The notes beneath the pieces were generated by a model. That model was not told the DNA's origin and did not search any database. It saw nothing but the letters and a program-made list of their open reading frames with translations. A program made the translations under genes and the position numbers. 64,000 nt of DNA from Alphaproteobacteria bacterium (GTDB lineage: Bacteria > Pseudomonadota > Alphaproteobacteria > JAUHZC01): assembly GCA_023898725.1 (NCBI GenBank), contig CP060236.1, positions 686,501 through 750,500 on the forward strand, given 5' to 3'. This document shows, piece by piece, positions 49,879-57,525 of this stretch. The stretch's first letter is position 1. Each line of letters opens with the position of its first letter.

Positions 49879-52800
49879 ATGCGTAAAAAAACAAGTGTCC
49901 TTTCAGTATTTTTAGTATCATTGAGTCTATTTGGTTTTTCTCATGCTGTGGTGAAAGCTGAACCTTCTTCAGCGGCTCCTCGTCCTGTGCAAGCAACGGC
50001 GCGCAAACGTCCTACCGGTCCTGTTGGATCTCGTCCTGTCACAATGAACTATTTGGCAGCGGCTAAGCGTGGGTCAGCGGCTCCTCGTCCTGTGCAGGCA
50101 ACGGCGCGCAAACGTCCTACCGGTCCTGTTGGATCTCGTCCTGTCACAATGAACTATTTGGCAGCGGCTAAGCGTGGGTCAGCGGCTCCTCGTCCTGTGC
50201 AAGCAACGGCGCGCAAACGTCCTACCGGTCCTGTTGGATCTCGTCCTGTGATGCCGTCTGGAATGGCTGGTCAGATTGCCAATTTTGATCGTAGCACGTT
50301 GCGTTCGGCTGGTTCTCCTGTGCCTTCTTCTGTGCCTTCTTCTGGTGGAGAAAAGCAATCACTGCGCACAGCGGCCAATGCGATGAAGTTTAATCAGATG
50401 ATGGCAAAGCGCCAGGATGCTCAACAGGGTGCTCAACGCTTATCTGCAGGTAATCGTGGTATGAACCTTGCTGTTCCTAGCACTGCGGGTAGTTCTGCTT
50501 CTGGGAGGCAGGCTGGTCCCAGAGGCCCCAGAGGTATGGACATTGCATCACCAAGAGGTGCTCCTTCCGCACCGATTGATTTCCGTGCACTGCAAGCGCA
50601 GGCAGCAGCCAAGCGTGCCGCCCAAGCGCGTGCAGGCGATGCGCCTTCTCGTCCTGTGATGCCATCTGGAATGGCTGGTCAGATTGCCAATTTTGATCGT
50701 AGCACGTTGCGTTCGGCTGGTTCTCCTGTGCCTTCTTCTGTGCCTTCTTCTGGTGGAGAAAAGCAATCACTGCGCACAGCGGCCAATGCGATGAAGTTTA
50801 ATCAGATGATGGCAAAGCGCCAGGATGCTCAACAGGGTGCTCAACGCTTATCTGCAGGTAATCGTGGTATGAACCTTGCTGTTCCTAGCACTGCGGGTAA
50901 TTCTGCTTCTGGGAGGCAGGCTGGTCCCAGAGGCCCCAGAGGTATGGACATTGCATCACCAAGAGGTGCTCCTTCCGCACCGATTGATTTCCGTGCACTG
51001 CAAGCGCAGGCAGCAGCCAAGCGTGCCGCCCAAGCGCGTGCAGGCGATGCGCCTTCTCGTCCTGTGATGCCATCTGGAATGGCTGGTCAGATTGCCAATT
51101 TTGATCGTAGCACGTTGCGTTCGGCTGGTTCTCCTGTGCCTTCTTCTGTGCCTTCTTCTGGTGGAGAAAAGCAATCACTGCGCACAGCGGCCAATGCGAT
51201 GAAGTTTAATCAGATGATGGCAAAGCGCCAGGATGCTCAACAGGGTGCTCAACGCTTATCTGCAGGTAATCGTGGTATGAACCTTGCTGTTCCTAGCACT
51301 GCGGGTAATTCTGCTTCTGGGAGGCAGGCTGGTCCCAGAGGCCCCAGAGGTATGGACATTGCATCACCAAGAGGTGCTCCTTCCGCACCGATTGATTTCC
51401 GTGCACTGCAAGCGCAGGCAGCAGCCAAGCGTGCCGCCCAAGCGCGTGCAGGCGATGCGCCTTCTCGTCCTGTGATGCCATCTGGAATGGCTGGTCAGAT
51501 TGCCAATTTTGATCGTAGCACGTTGCGTTCGGTTGGTTCTCCTGTGCCTTCATCTGTGCCTTCTTCTGGTGGAGAAAGGCAATCACTGCGCACAGCGGCC
51601 AATGCGATGAAGTTTAATCAGATGATGGCAAAGCGCCAGGATGCTCAACAGGGTTCCCAACGTTTATCTGCAGCTAATCGTGGTATGAACCTTGCTGTTC
51701 CTAGCACTGCAGGTAGTTCTGCTTCTAGCAGGCAGGCAGGTCCCAGAGGCCCCAGAGGTATGGATATTGCATCACCAAGAGGTGCTCCTTCCGCACCGAT
51801 TGATTTCCGTGCACTGCAAGCGCAGGCAGCAGCCAAGCGTGCCGCCCAAGCGCGTGCAGGCGATGCGCCTTCTCGTCCTGTGATGCCATCTGGAATGGCT
51901 GGTCAGATTGCCAATTTTGATCGTAGCACGTTGCGTTCGGTTGGTTCTCCTGGTTCTCCTGTACCTTCATCTGTGTCTTCTCCTGGTGGAGAAAGGCAAT
52001 CACTGCGCACAGCGGCCAATGCGATGAAGTTTAATCAGATGATGGCAAAATTAGCCGCACAACCTAAGAATGAGCTCCCTTCAACGCCGGAAAAAGAAAC
52101 TCTTGAAGCTCTTAGCGATGGCGTTAAAGTCGATGTTGTTGCTGGCACAAAGCACATCAGTATTGCAGGATCTTCTCCATGGAGAATTGTTGATGCGGAT
52201 ACCGGCGAAGTTCTTTCTTCCCCCGAAAAAATATCAGAAAAAGAAAGTAAGATTGGGGAGCTTGAGGCCAAACTTGAAGAAGCTCGTCGTGCGGAAGAGG
52301 ACGCAGAGAGAAAAATGATTCAAGCAGTCACACGGTCTACAGGAGTTTTTGCAAGTGTTGAAACAGAAAAAGCAAAACTGCTTGCTCAACAGGCTCAACT
52401 TCAAGCCAGAACAGCTCGTTTACAGAGTGCTCATCAGCTTGCAACTGAGCGCACAGCGCGCGCAAATGCAACATTAAAGTCTGCTCAAGTACAGAGTGAG
52501 GCCTTTGAGTCAAAGAGAGAAGCTGCAGAGGCCAGATTGTCACAGCTGCGCGAAGCTTTGGAGAATGCCAAGAAATCGGAAGCTTCCTCACAGGAGTCAG
52601 TAGCAGAAATTAATGCAAAACTTGCGGAGGTAGAGTCCGAAAGGACCCGGCTTCTTTCACAGAGTATGGCGCTTAGAAGGAGTGCGATGCTTGTTGAAAT
52701 TAAGCAGCGGAAAATAATAGATGATATTGCAAGAATTTCAGAGGAAAACAAGCGTATTGAAAGAGAAAAAAATGCCCTTGAGGCTCGGCAAAATAATATT

Positions 52801-54552
52801 GCAGATGTTGTCGCTGCCCGTGTTACGGAGCACTTAAATTCTCAACAGAACACGAGACAACTGAGCCTGGAGTCTCATCCTAAAAATCCAGCAGTTTCTA
52901 CAAAAGAAATTGTGTCAACCATGTCACAAAAGGAAAAGACGGCATTGAAACGGTTGGATCCTGCCCAGCGTATGAGAGCTGTGGCGCTGTTAAAAGCCAG
53001 GGCTGCAAAGGCAAAAGCCCGTACCCGGCAATCTATGGGCCGTTCTGAAGAGGCACTGCCAAACACCGATTTTTTGGAAGAAGAGGAATTATTGTTAGAG
53101 GAAGAGGAACTTGACTTAAATCCCGAGCAAAAGACGGCATTGAAACGGTTGGATCCTGCCCAGCGTATGAGGGCTGTGGCGCTGTTAAAAGCCAGGGCTG
53201 CAAAGGCAAAAGCCCGTACCCGGCAATCTATGGGCCGCTCTGAAGAGGCACTGCCAAACACCGATTTTTTGGAAGAAGAGGAATTATTGTTAGAGGAAGA
53301 GGAACTTGACTTAAATCCCGAGCAAAAGACGGCATTGAAACGGTTGGATCCTGCCCAGCGTATGAGAGCTGTGGCGCTGTTAAAAGCCAGGGCTGCAAAG
53401 GCAAAAGCCCGTACCCGGCAATCTATGGGCCGCTCTGAAGAGGCACTGCCAAACACCGATTTTTTGGAAGAAGAGGAATTATTGTTAGAGGAAGAGGAAC
53501 TTGACTTAAATCCCGAGCAAAAGACGGCATTGAAACGGCTGGATCCTGCCCAGCGTATGAGGGCTGTGGCGCTGTTAAAAGCCAGGGCTGCAAAGGCAAA
53601 AGCCCGTACCCGGCAATCTATGGGCCGTTCTGAAGAGGCACTGCCAAACACCGATTTTTTGGAAGAAGAGGAATTATTGTTAGAGGAAGAGGAACTTGAC
53701 TTAAATCCCGAACAAAAGACGGCATTGAAACGGTTGGATCCTGCCCAGCGTATGAGAGCTGTGGCGCTGTTAAAAGCCAGGGCTGCAAAGGCAAAAGCCC
53801 GTACCCGGCAATCTATGGGCCGCTCTGAAGAGGCACTGCCAAACACCGATTTTTTGGAAGAAGAGGAATTATTGTTAGAGGAAGAGGAACTTGACTTAAA
53901 TCCCGAGCAAAAGACGGCATTGAAACGGCTGGATCCTGCCCAGCGTATGAGGGCTGTGGCGCTGTTAAAAGCCAGGGCTGCAAAGGCAAAAGCCCGTACC
54001 CGGCAATCTATGGGCCGTTCTGAAGAGGCACTGCCAAACACCGATTTTTTGGAAGAAGAGGAATTATTGTTAGAGGAAGAGGAACTTGACTTAAATCCCG
54101 AACAAAAGACGGCATTGAAACGGTTGGATCCTGCCCAGCGTATGAGGGCTGTGGCGCTGTTAAAAGCCAGGGCTGCAAAGGCAAAAGCCCGTACCCAGCA
54201 ATCTATGGGCCGCTCTGAAAAAGGTGTAGAGCAGGAAACTCCCTTTGTTCCTGCGGCTGTTTCATCATCACGAACAGAAATCATGGTCGATGACGGTGGA
54301 TTGGATCTCCCTGAAAGCTTCCTTGATGCCGAAAATGATGAGAATGAGGAAGAAGTTGCCCTCGAGGTTGAGGAAGAGTTGGAAGTTGAGGAAGAGTTGG
54401 AAGTTGAGGAAGAGTTGGAAGTTGAGGAAGAGTTGGAAGTTGAGGAAGAGTTGGTTACGCCAAAACCCGCTCCTATCCCTAAAAAAGAAGGACTTGGTTC
54501 AATTCTGGGCGGATTACTTGCAAATGCTGTTGATCAAGCCGTGTCTAGGTAA
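49879..54552 (+). CDS. Giant exported repeat and coiled-coil protein
   Basis: Unknown, 1557 aa. Signal peptide MRKKTSVLSVFLVSLSLFGF to about VKAE; GAGAGAG lies upstream of the ATG. In order: a 35-residue Pro/Arg repeat (residues about 31-124), a 136-residue repeat block (about 125-725), a small segment (ISIAGSSPWRIVDADTG), a long coiled coil (about 790-1000), seven 65-residue alpha-helical repeats (KTALKRLDPAQRMRAVALLK then EEEELLLEEEELDLNPEQ), an EVEEEL run, and a tail with GLGSILGGLLANAVDQAVS. The 65-aa unit is basic in its first half and acidic in its second, so neighbouring units could stack by charge. A terminator follows. Confidence 0.72.
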   Translation: MRKKTSVLSVFLVSLSLFGFSHAVVKAEPSSAAPRPVQATARKRPTGPVGSRPVTMNYLAAAKRGSAAPRPVQATARKRPTGPVGSRPVTMNYLAAAKRGSAAPRPVQATARKRPTGPVGSRPVMPSGMAGQIANFDRSTLRSAGSPVPSSVPSSGGEKQSLRTAANAMKFNQMMAKRQDAQQGAQRLSAGNRGMNLAVPSTAGSSASGRQAGPRGPRGMDIASPRGAPSAPIDFRALQAQAAAKRAAQARAGDAPSRPVMPSGMAGQIANFDRSTLRSAGSPVPSSVPSSGGEKQSLRTAANAMKFNQMMAKRQDAQQGAQRLSAGNRGMNLAVPSTAGNSASGRQAGPRGPRGMDIASPRGAPSAPIDFRALQAQAAAKRAAQARAGDAPSRPVMPSGMAGQIANFDRSTLRSAGSPVPSSVPSSGGEKQSLRTAANAMKFNQMMAKRQDAQQGAQRLSAGNRGMNLAVPSTAGNSASGRQAGPRGPRGMDIASPRGAPSAPIDFRALQAQAAAKRAAQARAGDAPSRPVMPSGMAGQIANFDRSTLRSVGSPVPSSVPSSGGERQSLRTAANAMKFNQMMAKRQDAQQGSQRLSAANRGMNLAVPSTAGSSASSRQAGPRGPRGMDIASPRGAPSAPIDFRALQAQAAAKRAAQARAGDAPSRPVMPSGMAGQIANFDRSTLRSVGSPGSPVPSSVSSPGGERQSLRTAANAMKFNQMMAKLAAQPKNELPSTPEKETLEALSDGVKVDVVAGTKHISIAGSSPWRIVDADTGEVLSSPEKISEKESKIGELEAKLEEARRAEEDAERKMIQAVTRSTGVFASVETEKAKLLAQQAQLQARTARLQSAHQLATERTARANATLKSAQVQSEAFESKREAAEARLSQLREALENAKKSEASSQESVAEINAKLAEVESERTRLLSQSMALRRSAMLVEIKQRKIIDDIARISEENKRIEREKNALEARQNNIADVVAARVTEHLNSQQNTRQLSLESHPKNPAVSTKEIVSTMSQKEKTALKRLDPAQRMRAVALLKARAAKAKARTRQSMGRSEEALPNTDFLEEEELLLEEEELDLNPEQKTALKRLDPAQRMRAVALLKARAAKAKARTRQSMGRSEEALPNTDFLEEEELLLEEEELDLNPEQKTALKRLDPAQRMRAVALLKARAAKAKARTRQSMGRSEEALPNTDFLEEEELLLEEEELDLNPEQKTALKRLDPAQRMRAVALLKARAAKAKARTRQSMGRSEEALPNTDFLEEEELLLEEEELDLNPEQKTALKRLDPAQRMRAVALLKARAAKAKARTRQSMGRSEEALPNTDFLEEEELLLEEEELDLNPEQKTALKRLDPAQRMRAVALLKARAAKAKARTRQSMGRSEEALPNTDFLEEEELLLEEEELDLNPEQKTALKRLDPAQRMRAVALLKARAAKAKARTQQSMGRSEKGVEQETPFVPAAVSSSRTEIMVDDGGLDLPESFLDAENDENEEEVALEVEEELEVEEELEVEEELEVEEELEVEEELVTPKPAPIPKKEGLGSILGGLLANAVDQAVSR
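49969..50250 (+). repeat. 105-bp tandem repeat, 2 full copies plus a partial
   Basis: Units at 49969 and 50074 and a partial at 50179 encode SAAPRPVQATARKRPTGPVG and SRPVTMNYLAAAKRG. The partial runs directly into the 408-bp repeat at the shared SRPV, which joins the two arrays. Confidence 0.93.
50251..52050 (+). repeat. 408-bp tandem repeat, 4 full copies plus a partial
   Basis: Units start at 50251, 50659, 51067 and 51475; a shortened fifth begins at 51883 with a two-codon-triplet insert (GSPGSP). Each full unit encodes 136 residues from MPSGMAGQIANFDRSTLRS to a GDAPSRPV end. By eye units 2 and 3 are identical; units 1 and 4 differ at scattered positions. Confidence 0.95.
52936..54236 (+). 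repeat. 195-bp tandem repeat, 6 full copies plus a partial
   Basis: Units start at 52936, 53131, 53326, 53521, 53716, 53911 and 54106 (last one cut short after a CAG for CGG change). Base differences are single synonymous sites. Units 3-4 and units 5-6 show the same pair of variants, so a 390-bp two-unit block was duplicated. Confidence 0.95.
54364..54453 (+). repeat. 18-bp tandem repeat, 5 copies (EVEEEL)
   Basis: Five copies of an 18-bp unit encoding EVEEEL near the C-terminus of the giant protein, giving a highly acidic helix. Confidence 0.9.
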
Positions 54553-54574
54553 AAAAGAAAATTTTTTGTTCTCT

Positions 54575-54602
54575 AAAAGCCCGTGCTTTCTCGGGCTTTT
54601 TT
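54575..54602 (+). terminator. Rho-independent terminator of the giant repeat gene
   Basis: AAAAGCCCG and CGGGCTTTT form a 9-bp stem with an 8-base loop, ending in TTTTTT. It lies 23 bases after the stop codon. Confidence 0.9.
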
Positions 54603-54694
54603 ATCTGTGGTGATGCCCGAGAGTTTTTAGGATGGTAGGCTCGTCAAAGACAATGTAATGTGTTAGAAATTTATAACATTCACACGTCATACGC

Positions 54695-55825
54695 ATGGCT
54701 ATTTTTGTTACTAAAGAAACAGTTCCTGGTGAGGCAAGAGTATCCTTAACCCCTGATATTGTAGGAAGTTTGATCAAAAAAACCCCTGTTTATGTACAGA
54801 AAAGTGCGGGTGACTCGGCGGGATTTTCGGATGATGCCTATCGTGCGGTAGGGGCATTGTGTGTGGATAGTCCTAAGCAAACAGCTGGTGTTACGCACGT
54901 TGTTGGTGTAACGCGGCCAGCGGCAGATAGTCTGGGAATTAGCAAGTTTGTTGCGTTGTTTGATCCAACCACCGTTTTTCTGGGGACGTATGGTGTTTTG
55001 GGTGGCGATCAAACGGTGATGAGAGCGTCTTGGCAGAAGCAAACTGTGTATTCGCTTGACCTTATTCCCCGTATTAGTCGCGCACAAAGCATGGATGTTC
55101 TTTCATCCCAGGCCAATATGGCAGGGTACCGTGCTGTTCTTGAGGCAGCTTCTTGCTATGGTCGCTCGTTTCCCTTGATGATGACAGCTGCAGGAACCGT
55201 TTCGCCCGCAAAAGTTCTGGTTTTGGGTGCCGGGGTTGCTGGCCTTCAGGCTATTGCAACGGCTAAAAGATTGGGAGCGGTGGTCAGTGCTTTTGATGTA
55301 CGTCCGGCTGTTAGAGAACAAGTACAAAGCCTCGGTGCTACATTTATTGCCGTTGACGTTGATGTCACGGATGACGAAAAATCGGGATATGCCACAGAAA
55401 TGTCGGCTGCGTATAAAGAGCGCCAATCACTGAGAATAGCAGAGAGTGTTGTTAAAAGTGACATTGTTATTACAACAGCCCTCATCCCAGGAAAACAAGC
55501 TCCGCGTTTGATTACGGATGAGATGGTAGCATCTATGCGTCCAGGAAGCGTGATTGTTGACATGGCTGCTGGATCTGGGGGTAATTGTTCTTTGAGTAAA
55601 CCGGACGCGGTAGTGGTCGTATCAGGAGTTACCATCGTTGGGTATACTAATTTATCCTCACGCCTGGCCCAAAGCTGTAGCTTGCTTTATGCCAAAAATG
55701 TATACAACTTTCTTCAGCTCATGTGGGACCCAGATACCAAGAGCTTTACCACGGAAACGGATGAAATTGTCAAGGCGGCCTGTGTTCTTCATGAAGGAAA
55801 AATTGTCTATGGAAAGGGTTCTTAG
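54695..55825 (+). CDS. pntAA: NAD(P) transhydrogenase subunit alpha part 1
   Basis: NAD(H)-binding domain I of the proton-pumping transhydrogenase, 376 aa. Seen: KETVPGEARVSLTPDIVGSL, SQANMAGYRAVLEAA, the nucleotide fold VLVLGAGVAGLQAIATAKRL, FDVRPAVREQVQSLGA, and MVASMRPGSVIVDMAAGSGG. It stands alone from the membrane part, giving the three-gene form seen in alphaproteobacteria. The next start is 3 bp after its stop. Confidence 0.96.
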   Translation: MAIFVTKETVPGEARVSLTPDIVGSLIKKTPVYVQKSAGDSAGFSDDAYRAVGALCVDSPKQTAGVTHVVGVTRPAADSLGISKFVALFDPTTVFLGTYGVLGGDQTVMRASWQKQTVYSLDLIPRISRAQSMDVLSSQANMAGYRAVLEAASCYGRSFPLMMTAAGTVSPAKVLVLGAGVAGLQAIATAKRLGAVVSAFDVRPAVREQVQSLGATFIAVDVDVTDDEKSGYATEMSAAYKERQSLRIAESVVKSDIVITTALIPGKQAPRLITDEMVASMRPGSVIVDMAAGSGGNCSLSKPDAVVVVSGVTIVGYTNLSSRLAQSCSLLYAKNVYNFLQLMWDPDTKSFTTETDEIVKAACVLHEGKIVYGKGS

Positions 55826-55828
55826 GTC

Positions 55829-56101
55829 ATGCTTTATGAGGCAATAACTATTTTTATTTTAGCAATTTTTGTCGGTTATTTTGTGGTGTGGAACGTCACC
55901 CCAGCATTGCATTCACCTTTGATGGCTGTGACAAATGCCATCTCAAGCATTATTATTCTTGGGGCATTGATTGGGTGTGCTGATTCTTTCTGGGGGTGGG
56001 GGAAAATCTTCAGCATTTTGGGCGTTTTTCTTGCCGCCATTAACATTTTTGGTGGATTTGCGGTTACCCAACGTATGCTTAACATGTTCAAAAGGAAATA
56101 G
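55829..56101 (+). CDS. pntAB: NAD(P) transhydrogenase subunit alpha part 2
   Basis: 90-aa membrane subunit with three hydrophobic segments: ITIFILAIFVGYFVVWNV, then TPALHSPLMAVTNAISSIII as the family's signature loop, and FSILGVFLAAINIFGGFAVT, ending TQRMLNMFKRK. It forms part of the proton channel (domain II) with PntB. Between pntAA and pntB, with 3-bp gaps. Confidence 0.96.
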   Translation: MLYEAITIFILAIFVGYFVVWNVTPALHSPLMAVTNAISSIIILGALIGCADSFWGWGKIFSILGVFLAAINIFGGFAVTQRMLNMFKRK

Positions 56102-56104
56102 CCG

Positions 56105-57496
56105 ATGATGGGACTGACCCCGTACGTTTACCTTGTATCTGCCATTCTTTTTATTTTGGGACTCCAGGGGCTATCCTCTGCCCGCACAGCCGTGCGTGGC
56201 AATCGCTATGCAATTGTTGGGATGGTCATTGCGCTTGTGGCCACCGTGTGGCAATACAATCTTGGATATGAGCCAGCTGTGTGGTGTGCTTTGGCTGGTG
56301 GGGCGCTGATTGGCCTACGTGTGGCGCAGCGCATTCCGATGACAGCCCTGCCCCAGCTCGTGGCGGCATTTCACAGCTTGGTAGGCTTGGCGGCTGTGTA
56401 TGTCGCGATGGCTGCATTTATCAATCCTGTCGCCTTTAATATTCTTGATCATGGACATATTCCCCTTGGATCACTTGTGGAGATGGGCTGCGGGCTTGGA
56501 ATTGGAGCCCTTACCTTTACAGGATCGTTGGTTGCTTTTGGCAAGCTTCAGGGATTTTTGCGTGGTGCTCCGTTACGGTTTTTGGGTCAACATTACCTTA
56601 ATTTTGCTCTTGGAATAGTCCTGGTCGTGAGTATTGTGATGCTTTCAACAACAGAACACAGTTCTTATTTTACTATGGTCGCGTGCTCTGGATTAGCTCT
56701 TGGGTTTTTACTTGTACTCCCTATTGGAGGTGCGGACATGCCCGTGATTGTCTCAATGTTAAACTCCTACTCAGGATGGGCAGCTGCAGGTATTGGGTTT
56801 ACATTGCATAATGACCTTCTTGTGATAGTGGGGGCGCTTGTCGGATCCTCAGGAGCTATCTTGAGCTACATTATGTGCAAAGGTATGAACCGTTCATTTA
56901 TAAGTGTTATCCTTGGTGGAGCGGGGACATCCACTTCTGCGCAGGCAATGATTCGGGGTGATCGCACGGCGCAATCAGGTGCTCCTCAAGATGCTGCTTT
57001 TATTATGGAAAATGCGCAAGATATCATCGTTGTTCCTGGATATGGTATGGCGGTGGCCCAAGCCCAACATGCGTTACGAGAAATGGTATCGGTATTAAGA
57101 GAGAAAGGTGCACGCGTCCGGTTTGCGATTCACCCAGTAGCAGGACGGATGCCAGGACATATGAATGTTCTCCTTGCAGAGGCCAATATTTCCTATGAAG
57201 ATGTGTTTGAACTTGATGACATTAATAGTGACTTTGGCGCATGTGATGTCGCATTTGTGATTGGTGCGAATGATGTAACAAACCCAGCCGCACGAACAGA
57301 TTCGACAAGCCCTATTTTTGGCATGCCCATTTTGGATGTAGATAAAGCAAAGACAATTCTATTTGTGAAACGCTCACTGTCACCTGGTTATGCGGGTATT
57401 CAGAATGAATTATTTTTTCATGATAAAACCATGATGCTTTACGGAGATGCAAAAAAAGTATGTGAAGAGATCACAAAAAGTGTTGAAGGGATGTGA
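56105..57496 (+). CDS. pntB: NAD(P) transhydrogenase subunit beta
   Basis: 463 aa: nine or so membrane spans with the GADMPVIVSMLNSYSGWAAA signature, then NADP(H)-binding domain III with VVPGYGMAVAQAQHALREM, VRFAIHPVAGRMPGHMNVLL, GANDVTNPAARTDSTSPIFG and RSLSPGYAGIQNELFF. With PntA it couples proton entry to NADPH formation. The stop overlaps the possible starts of the helicase gene. Confidence 0.97.
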   Translation: MMGLTPYVYLVSAILFILGLQGLSSARTAVRGNRYAIVGMVIALVATVWQYNLGYEPAVWCALAGGALIGLRVAQRIPMTALPQLVAAFHSLVGLAAVYVAMAAFINPVAFNILDHGHIPLGSLVEMGCGLGIGALTFTGSLVAFGKLQGFLRGAPLRFLGQHYLNFALGIVLVVSIVMLSTTEHSSYFTMVACSGLALGFLLVLPIGGADMPVIVSMLNSYSGWAAAGIGFTLHNDLLVIVGALVGSSGAILSYIMCKGMNRSFISVILGGAGTSTSAQAMIRGDRTAQSGAPQDAAFIMENAQDIIVVPGYGMAVAQAQHALREMVSVLREKGARVRFAIHPVAGRMPGHMNVLLAEANISYEDVFELDDINSDFGACDVAFVIGANDVTNPAARTDSTSPIFGMPILDVDKAKTILFVKRSLSPGYAGIQNELFFHDKTMMLYGDAKKVCEEITKSVEGM

Positions 57497-57525
57497 TGGA
57501 ACTGCCAACAAGAGGATGCTCAACA

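Noticed and set aside
50477..51836. Recurrent minus- and plus-strand frames of 63-97 aa within the 408-bp array
   Set aside because: They recur with each unit at the same offset, so they are shadows of the giant protein gene.
52875..54284. Long open frame on the minus strand (469 aa) opposite the 195-bp repeats
   Set aside because: It is a by-product of the repeat codons: the peptide repeats with the same 65-residue period, it has no ribosome site or signal, and the plus-strand frame has a signal peptide and terminator.
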